NCBI RefSeq assembly: GCF_028290205.1
Contig: NZ_JAQGKF010000147.1
Coordinates: forward strand, 1-43,735
Length of the DNA: 43,735 nucleotides
Direction: 5' to 3'
DNA from: Enterovirga sp.
GTDB lineage: Bacteria > Pseudomonadota > Alphaproteobacteria > Rhizobiales > Beijerinckiaceae
Every line of letters starts with the position of its first letter. Positions within the stretch are counted from its first letter, which is position 1. Position numbers and translations under genes: made by a program. This document shows positions 39,157 to 43,735 of the stretch, piece by piece. The notes beneath the pieces were generated by a model that worked only from the letters and a program-made list of their open reading frames with translations, had not been told where the DNA came from and made no database searches.

Positions 39157-39969
39157 CTACCGCCGTCCCGGAATGGGGCCCGCCTGGCCGAGATCGGCGT
39201 CGATGAGCTCCTCGATCGAGGGCTGGTGCTTGGCGCGCCGGGGGGCGTTCGCCGAAGCGAGCTGGATCGGCTCCCGCGACGCCGTCGGGCTGCGGTCGGG
39301 GCTGGTGCGGTGGCGCGGGGCGGGCCGTTCGTCCTCGTCGTCGTCCTCGGCGGCCGCCGCCACCCGGACCGGGGCCGGCCGTCGCACCGGCCGCTCCGCT
39401 TCCGCGACCTGCGTCCGGGGCGCGGCCCGGGCCACGGCGGTTCGGGAGATCGAGGGCGGGTCCGCCCGCGCCACCAGCGTCGAGGGGTGGACGGGATCGA
39501 ACGTGCCGGGCGGGCGCTTTTCGTAGAACACGTTGCCGCCGGCGGAGGCGACATAGGCCATGTTGCGGTAGGGGAAGGTGTGACCCGCCGTGTGGAAGAA
39601 CATGGCGCCGCCGACCTCGTCGTGGCGCTCGCCGGCGAGCACCCGGTCTGCCGCATTCAGAGCCAGCGTCCAGGAACGGCCGCTGACCGGCTTGGACAGC
39701 ACACCGTCGGCGAACTGGCTGCGCTGGCCGACCACCTGGCAGACTGATTTGGGATAGCGGGGCGATTGCACGCGGTTCATCACCACCGTGCCGACGGCCA
39801 GCATGCCGTCGGGGCTCGAACGGTTGGATTCGAAATACATCGCCCGCGCCATGCACTCGCGCTCGGAGAGCGCGGCGGACTGGCCCCAGGGATTGTGGCC
39901 GCATGCGCCGAGCGACAGGGCCGTCACGAGGACAGCCGTCGCCGGCGCGGCCTTCAGCGAACTCGCCAA
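39157..39969 (-). CDS. cell wall hydrolase, SleB-type, lipoprotein-like signal
   Basis: LSLGACGHNPWG lipobox-like; ECMARAMYFESNRSSPDGMLAVGTVVMNRVQSPRYPKSVCQVVGQRSQF SleB domain; Pro/Arg-rich tail. Confidence 0.88.
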   Translation of the reverse strand: MASSLKAAPATAVLVTALSLGACGHNPWGQSAALSERECMARAMYFESNRSSPDGMLAVGTVVMNRVQSPRYPKSVCQVVGQRSQFADGVLSKPVSGRSWTLALNAADRVLAGERHDEVGGAMFFHTAGHTFPYRNMAYVASAGGNVFYEKRPPGTFDPVHPSTLVARADPPSISRTAVARAAPRTQVAEAERPVRRPAPVRVAAAAEDDDEDERPAPRHRTSPDRSPTASREPIQLASANAPRRAKHQPSIEELIDADLGQAGPIPGRR

Positions 39970-40097
39970 GGCGGAACTCCGATACGCAACACGGGAGCGA
40001 TAGTCTCGGAGCCACCGGCCCCGACCTCCGCCGATACGGATGCCAGGAAAGTGCGCGGACGCTTGAGATCGGGTTAACTCTCCGGCACGAGGTGCCG

Positions 40098-40634
40098 ATG
40101 ACGGCTGAACGCGATGCCGGCGGGCTCGACGCGGACACGATCGCCTTTGCCGGGCGGTGCTTCGATCTCGCCCGCGGCGGACGCTCGGGGGAACTCGGCG
40201 AGTTGCTCGCCCAGGGCCTGCCGGCCAATCTCACCAACAGCAAGGGCGACACGCTGCTGATTTTGGCGGCCTATCACGGCCACCTGGAGACGGTCAGGCT
40301 GCTGCTGGAGCGGGGCGCCGATCCCGACCGCGTCAACGATCGCGGCCAGAACGCCCTCGGCGCCGCCGCCTTCAAGGGCGCGCTCCCCGTGCTGCAGCAC
40401 CTCTTGGACCGCGGCGCCGAGGTGGACGGGCACGGGCCGGACGGCCGCACCGCGCTCATGGTGGCGGCCATGTTCGACCGGACGGACGCGGTGGATGTTC
40501 TGCTGGCCCGGGGCGCCGATCCCGCCCGTCAGGATGCCGACGGTCGCGACGCGGCCTCGCTGGCCACGCAGATGGGCGCCTACGGGACGCCGCGCCGGCT
40601 CGCGGCGGCCCTGGCCAAAAAAACGCAAAGCTGA
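40098..40634 (+). CDS. ankyrin repeat protein
   Basis: NSKGDTLLILAAYHGHLETVRLLLERGADPDRVNDRGQNALGAAAFKGALPVLQHLLDRGAEVDGHGPDGRTALMVAAMFDRTDAVDVLLARGADP. Confidence 0.93.
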   Translation: MTAERDAGGLDADTIAFAGRCFDLARGGRSGELGELLAQGLPANLTNSKGDTLLILAAYHGHLETVRLLLERGADPDRVNDRGQNALGAAAFKGALPVLQHLLDRGAEVDGHGPDGRTALMVAAMFDRTDAVDVLLARGADPARQDADGRDAASLATQMGAYGTPRRLAAALAKKTQS

Positions 40635-40669
40635 CGGGCGGCGCCGGCCCGGCGCGGCCCGCGGAAGCC

Positions 40670-41254
40670 CTAGAGGCTGGCCTTGGGCTGCGTCACGCCA
40701 ATCATGTCGCTGTCGCGCACGAGGTCGGCCAGCGCCTCGGCGGACCAGCCTTCGGTTCCGGCCGGCCGCATGGGCAGCACCATCCAGCGGTAATCGGCCG
40801 TCGAATCGACCACCCGGATGCGGACATCTTCCGGGATGGCGGTGCCCCATTCCGCCAGGACGCCGCGCGGGTCGCGAACCGTGCGGGCCCGATAGCCGGG
40901 CGACTTGAACCAGAACGGCGGGTAGCCGAGCACGGCCCGCGGGTAGCAACTGCACAGGGTGCAGACCACGACGTTGTGGACCTCCGACGTGTTCTCGAGC
41001 ACCCCGAGCGGCGGCAGGCCGCGCATGAACACGCCCGCCTCCTCGACGGCTGCGGTGCCGTCGGCCAGCAGGCGCTCGCGGAAGCCCGGATCGGTCCAGG
41101 CGCGGGCGACGATGCGGGCGCCCTGTTTCGGCGAGGCCGATTCGGTGATGGCCATGCGGGCGGCGAGTTCGTCGTCGCTGATCAGGCCCCGCTCCGACAG
41201 GAGCGAGGTGAGCGCCGCCAGCAGGCGGCCGCTCTCGGCTTCGCGAACGTTCAT
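40670..41254 (-). CDS. thiocyanate hydrolase gamma / nitrile hydratase alpha-like metal-binding subunit
   Basis: NVVVCTLCSCYPRAVLGYPPFWFKSPGYRARTVRDPRGVL has the Co-type CTLCSC claw motif; VVDSTADYRWMVLPMRPAGTEGW...DSMIGV-like C-terminus. Confidence 0.85.
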   Translation of the reverse strand: MNVREAESGRLLAALTSLLSERGLISDDELAARMAITESASPKQGARIVARAWTDPGFRERLLADGTAAVEEAGVFMRGLPPLGVLENTSEVHNVVVCTLCSCYPRAVLGYPPFWFKSPGYRARTVRDPRGVLAEWGTAIPEDVRIRVVDSTADYRWMVLPMRPAGTEGWSAEALADLVRDSDMIGVTQPKASL

Positions 41255-41544
41255 GCCTGGGCCCTCCCTGCCGCCTCGATCCAGTGGTCGTAGATCTCCA
41301 CCAGAAGCTCGTCGCCGGTCGCGTCGGGGAACAGGTCCGGCAGTCGGAACGCAACGTGGTAGAGGCTGCGCATGGCCGGCTTGCGCTCAAAGGCGATGTC
41401 GCCGGGATCCGGGAAATCACCGAGATGGCGCACGACCGTGCCGGAGCGGCCGCGGACGTAATGCGGCGTGCGGACATGGACGGGGCCGTCCGCCTCCGGC
41501 CAGGCATCCTTGATCCGCACGGCGGTTCCGGGACCGAGATTCAC
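41251..41544 (-). CDS. thiocyanate hydrolase alpha-like / nitrile hydratase beta C-terminal half
   Basis: GTG start giving VNLGPGTAVRIKDAWPEADGPVHVRTPHYVRGRSGTVVRHLGDFPDPGDIAF...SLYHVAFRLPDLF...LLVEIYDHWIE. 4-bp overlaps on both sides. Confidence 0.82.
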   Translation of the reverse strand: MNLGPGTAVRIKDAWPEADGPVHVRTPHYVRGRSGTVVRHLGDFPDPGDIAFERKPAMRSLYHVAFRLPDLFPDATGDELLVEIYDHWIEAAGRAQA

Positions 41545-41867
41545 GACGCCGCCCCATCCAGCCGGGCCCGGAGATCGGCCTCGTCGATGACCCCGCGGCG
41601 GATCAGCGTGGCGGTTATGGAGCGGATCCACTTCTGGTAATAGCTGAGGCGCAGGTACTCCTCCTCGGGGATCTCCTCGATCCCGCGGCGGAGTTCGTCC
41701 ACCGTCATCAGCCCCTTGGCGGCCAGAACCTGGCGCAGGGCATCGACCTGGCGGTCGAACGGTGTCAGTTCGTGCGGCTCGATGTCGATCTCCTCGCAGA
41801 GGAATCGAGGCACCCCGCCCATGTCGTGGTGGGCGCGGGGGCGGTCCTGGACGTCGCTGTCGGCCAT
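41541..41867 (-). CDS. thiocyanate hydrolase beta-like / nitrile hydratase beta N-terminal half
   Basis: MADSDVQDRPRAHHDMGGVPRFLCEEIDIEPHELTPFDRQVDALRQVLAAKGLMTVDELRRGIEEIPEEEYLRLSYYQKWIRSITATLIRRGVI. Confidence 0.82.
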   Translation of the reverse strand: MADSDVQDRPRAHHDMGGVPRFLCEEIDIEPHELTPFDRQVDALRQVLAAKGLMTVDELRRGIEEIPEEEYLRLSYYQKWIRSITATLIRRGVIDEADLRARLDGAAS

Positions 41868-41937
41868 GTCGAACCCGTTTGTCTGGGCCGCAGCATAGCC
41901 GTGTTTTGCCGCGCGTCGACCTTTGCTACAGGGGCGC

Positions 41938-42321
41938 ATGCAGGCGACGGTCCTGGTCTTCCTCGGCGCTGGCCTCGGCGGCGCGTTGCGCCACGGGGTC
42001 AACCTCGGCTGCGCACGCCTCTGCGGCCTCGCATTTCCGTGGGGCACCCTGGTCGTGAACGTGGCCGGATCGCTGCTGATGGGGCTGATCGTGGGCTGGC
42101 TGGCGCAGCGGGCGAACGGCGGCGCCGGCCAATCCCTGCGGCTGTTTCTGACCACGGGCCTTCTGGGCGGGTTCACGACCTTCTCGGCCTTCTCCCTCGA
42201 TTCGTGGCTGCTTTGGCAGCGCGGCGAGGCCGCCGCGGCGGCTGCCTATGTCGGCGGTTCGGTCGCTCTCTCTGTCGGCGCCCTGGCGCTCGGACTTTTT
42301 GTGATGAGGACTTGGGCATGA
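41938..42321 (+). CDS. crcB: fluoride efflux channel CrcB/Fluc
   Basis: GAGLGGALRHGVNL, PWGTLVVNVAGSLLMGLIVG, LTTGLLGGFTTFSAFSLD. Confidence 0.95.
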   Translation: MQATVLVFLGAGLGGALRHGVNLGCARLCGLAFPWGTLVVNVAGSLLMGLIVGWLAQRANGGAGQSLRLFLTTGLLGGFTTFSAFSLDSWLLWQRGEAAAAAAYVGGSVALSVGALALGLFVMRTWA

Positions 42322-43553
42322 GGCGTGGCGGCGGGCCTGGACGAAGCGGCCGCCCCCCGGTCCCGGGGGGCAGGCCGAAGGCGGCGCGCAATGCGGCCCG
42401 CAAGGCCGGACCGGCGTCGCGCCGGACCCGCCCTGCAGGAGCATCCCGGCCCCCGGTGCTGCGGCCTGCGGCGCCCCGTCCCGCGCCGCCGCCGCCTCCC
42501 GTCGAGACGCCGAAGGCCGCCCGGCCCGAGATGTCGCCCGAGCAGGCCCAGGCCGCCATGGCGGTCCAGATCGTCTCGGTCGAGCCGGACGAGGCCGGCA
42601 TGAGGCTGGACCGCTTTCTGTCGGCCCGGTTTCCGGCGCTGGCCCTGACCCACATCCAGCGCATCGTCCGCAAGGGCGAGGTCCGGGTCAGCGGCCACCG
42701 GGCCAAGCCGAGCGACCGGCTCGAAGCCGGCTGGGGCATCCGGGTGCCGCCGCTGCGGCTCGAGGCGAAGCCGGCGGTGGCCGGGCCGCCCTCCGAACTG
42801 GAAGAGGATGCGGCCTTCCTCCGCTCCCTTGTTCTGTTCGAGGACGAGGACATGATGGTCCTGAACAAGCCGTTCGGCTTGGCCGTCCAGGGCGGACCGG
42901 GCCTGCGCCGGCATGTCGACGGGCTGCTCGAATCGTTGCGAGACCGGCAGGGGCAGAAGCCCCGGCTGGTGCATCGGCTCGACAAGGACACGGCCGGCTG
43001 CCTCGTGATCGCGAAGACCCGCTTCGCGGCCGCTGCGCTGGCCAAATCCTTCCGGTCGCGCTCCACCCGCAAGATCTACTGGGCCGTGGTGGCGGGCGTG
43101 CCCCGGGTCAAGCAGGGCCGCGTCTCCACGTATCTCGCCCGCGAGGAGGGAGACGAGACCGAGACCCGCATGGCCGTCGCCCACCACGGCGACGAGGGGG
43201 CGAGCCACGCGCTGACCTACTACGCCGTGGTGGATCAGGCGGGCCGCAAGCTGACCTGGCTGTCGCTGAAACCGGTGACCGGCCGCACCCACCAGCTCAG
43301 GGCGCATGCCGCCCATATCGGCCACCCGATCGTCGGCGACCCAAAATATTTCGACATCGAAAATTGGGAGCTGCCGGGCGGCATCCAGAACCGCCTGCAC
43401 CTCCTGGCCCGCCGAATCGTCGTGCCGCATCCCCGGACGGGGCGGCCGGTGGATGTCACCGCCCCGTTGCCGCCCCATATGCAGCAGAGTTTCAACCTGC
43501 TGGGCTTCGACGTGTCGCGGTTCGATCCGATCGCGGATGCGCCAGAATCCTAG
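42318..43553 (+). CDS. RluA-family pseudouridine synthase (RluC-like) with N-terminal basic/Pro-rich extension
   Basis: S4 domain MRLDRFLSARFPALALTHIQRIVRKGEVRVSG; catalytic PRLVHRLDKDTAGCLVIAKT; PVTGRTHQLRAHAAHIGHPIVGDPKY. ATGA overlap with crcB. Confidence 0.93.
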   Translation: MRRGGGPGRSGRPPVPGGRPKAARNAARKAGPASRRTRPAGASRPPVLRPAAPRPAPPPPPVETPKAARPEMSPEQAQAAMAVQIVSVEPDEAGMRLDRFLSARFPALALTHIQRIVRKGEVRVSGHRAKPSDRLEAGWGIRVPPLRLEAKPAVAGPPSELEEDAAFLRSLVLFEDEDMMVLNKPFGLAVQGGPGLRRHVDGLLESLRDRQGQKPRLVHRLDKDTAGCLVIAKTRFAAAALAKSFRSRSTRKIYWAVVAGVPRVKQGRVSTYLAREEGDETETRMAVAHHGDEGASHALTYYAVVDQAGRKLTWLSLKPVTGRTHQLRAHAAHIGHPIVGDPKYFDIENWELPGGIQNRLHLLARRIVVPHPRTGRPVDVTAPLPPHMQQSFNLLGFDVSRFDPIADAPES

Positions 43554-43583
43554 GCAGGGCGACCAGCTGGCGGGTCAGACACG

Positions 43584-43735
43584 ATGATGGACAGGATGGC
43601 CTCGCTCGCGCTCGCGGCGCTGCTGCTTGCCCCCGGCGGGGCGCTGGCGGATCCGGCCCGACCGCATCCGAGACCTGTTGCCACGGCGGCGGCTCCGGGC
43701 GGCAGCGTGACCACGCGCACGCCGCTGCCGCCCGC
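43584..43735 (+). CDS. secreted protein, 3' truncated by window
   Basis: Open to the window end; MMDRMASLALAALLLAPGGALADPARPHPRP signal peptide. Confidence 0.5.
   Translation, partial: MMDRMASLALAALLLAPGGALADPARPHPRPVATAAAPGGSVTTRTPLPP

Noticed and set aside
41868-41937. Fluoride (crcB) riboswitch upstream of crcB
   Set aside because: Only 70 bp of divergent gap and no recognisable motif core.
1-43735. CRISPR arrays, tRNAs, rRNAs, IS elements, toxin-antitoxin or defence systems
   Set aside because: None found by reading both strands; gene content is core metabolic, envelope and ribosomal.

Overview
GC-rich chromosomal window from an alphaproteobacterium. The gene content (ethylmalonyl-CoA mutase, fused trpE(G), ndvA, cpdR, metX-metW next to hisC-tyrC) suggests Rhizobiales/Methylobacteriaceae; that placement is inference. 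Almost the whole window is core genome: about 42 protein-coding genes. I see no CRISPR array, tRNA, rRNA, insertion sequence or prophage. The strongest signals outside the listed ORFs are: (1) a complete trp attenuator upstream of trpE(G), absent from the ORF track, with a 15-aa leader peptide (MRNVVRPDLLWWRPV) carrying tandem Trp codons, mutually exclusive hairpins, and a TTGAC promoter spaced for a leaderless transcript; (2) a three-gene set with nitrile hydratase beta split into two genes, in the order known for thiocyanate hydrolase (scnB-scnA-scnC); (3) five back-to-back hairpins in the rpsM-rpsK spacer, plus hairpins in the other spacers of a detached rpsM-rpsK-rpoA-rplQ block that faces ndvA; (4) smaller signals: an operator-like palindrome between the zinc-ribbon gene and ftsE, direct repeats upstream of benE, a degenerate CNNM domain, a chorismate mutase with an unexplained C-terminal domain, and antisense overlap at the trpE(G) end. 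All names come from reading the translations; no database search was run.
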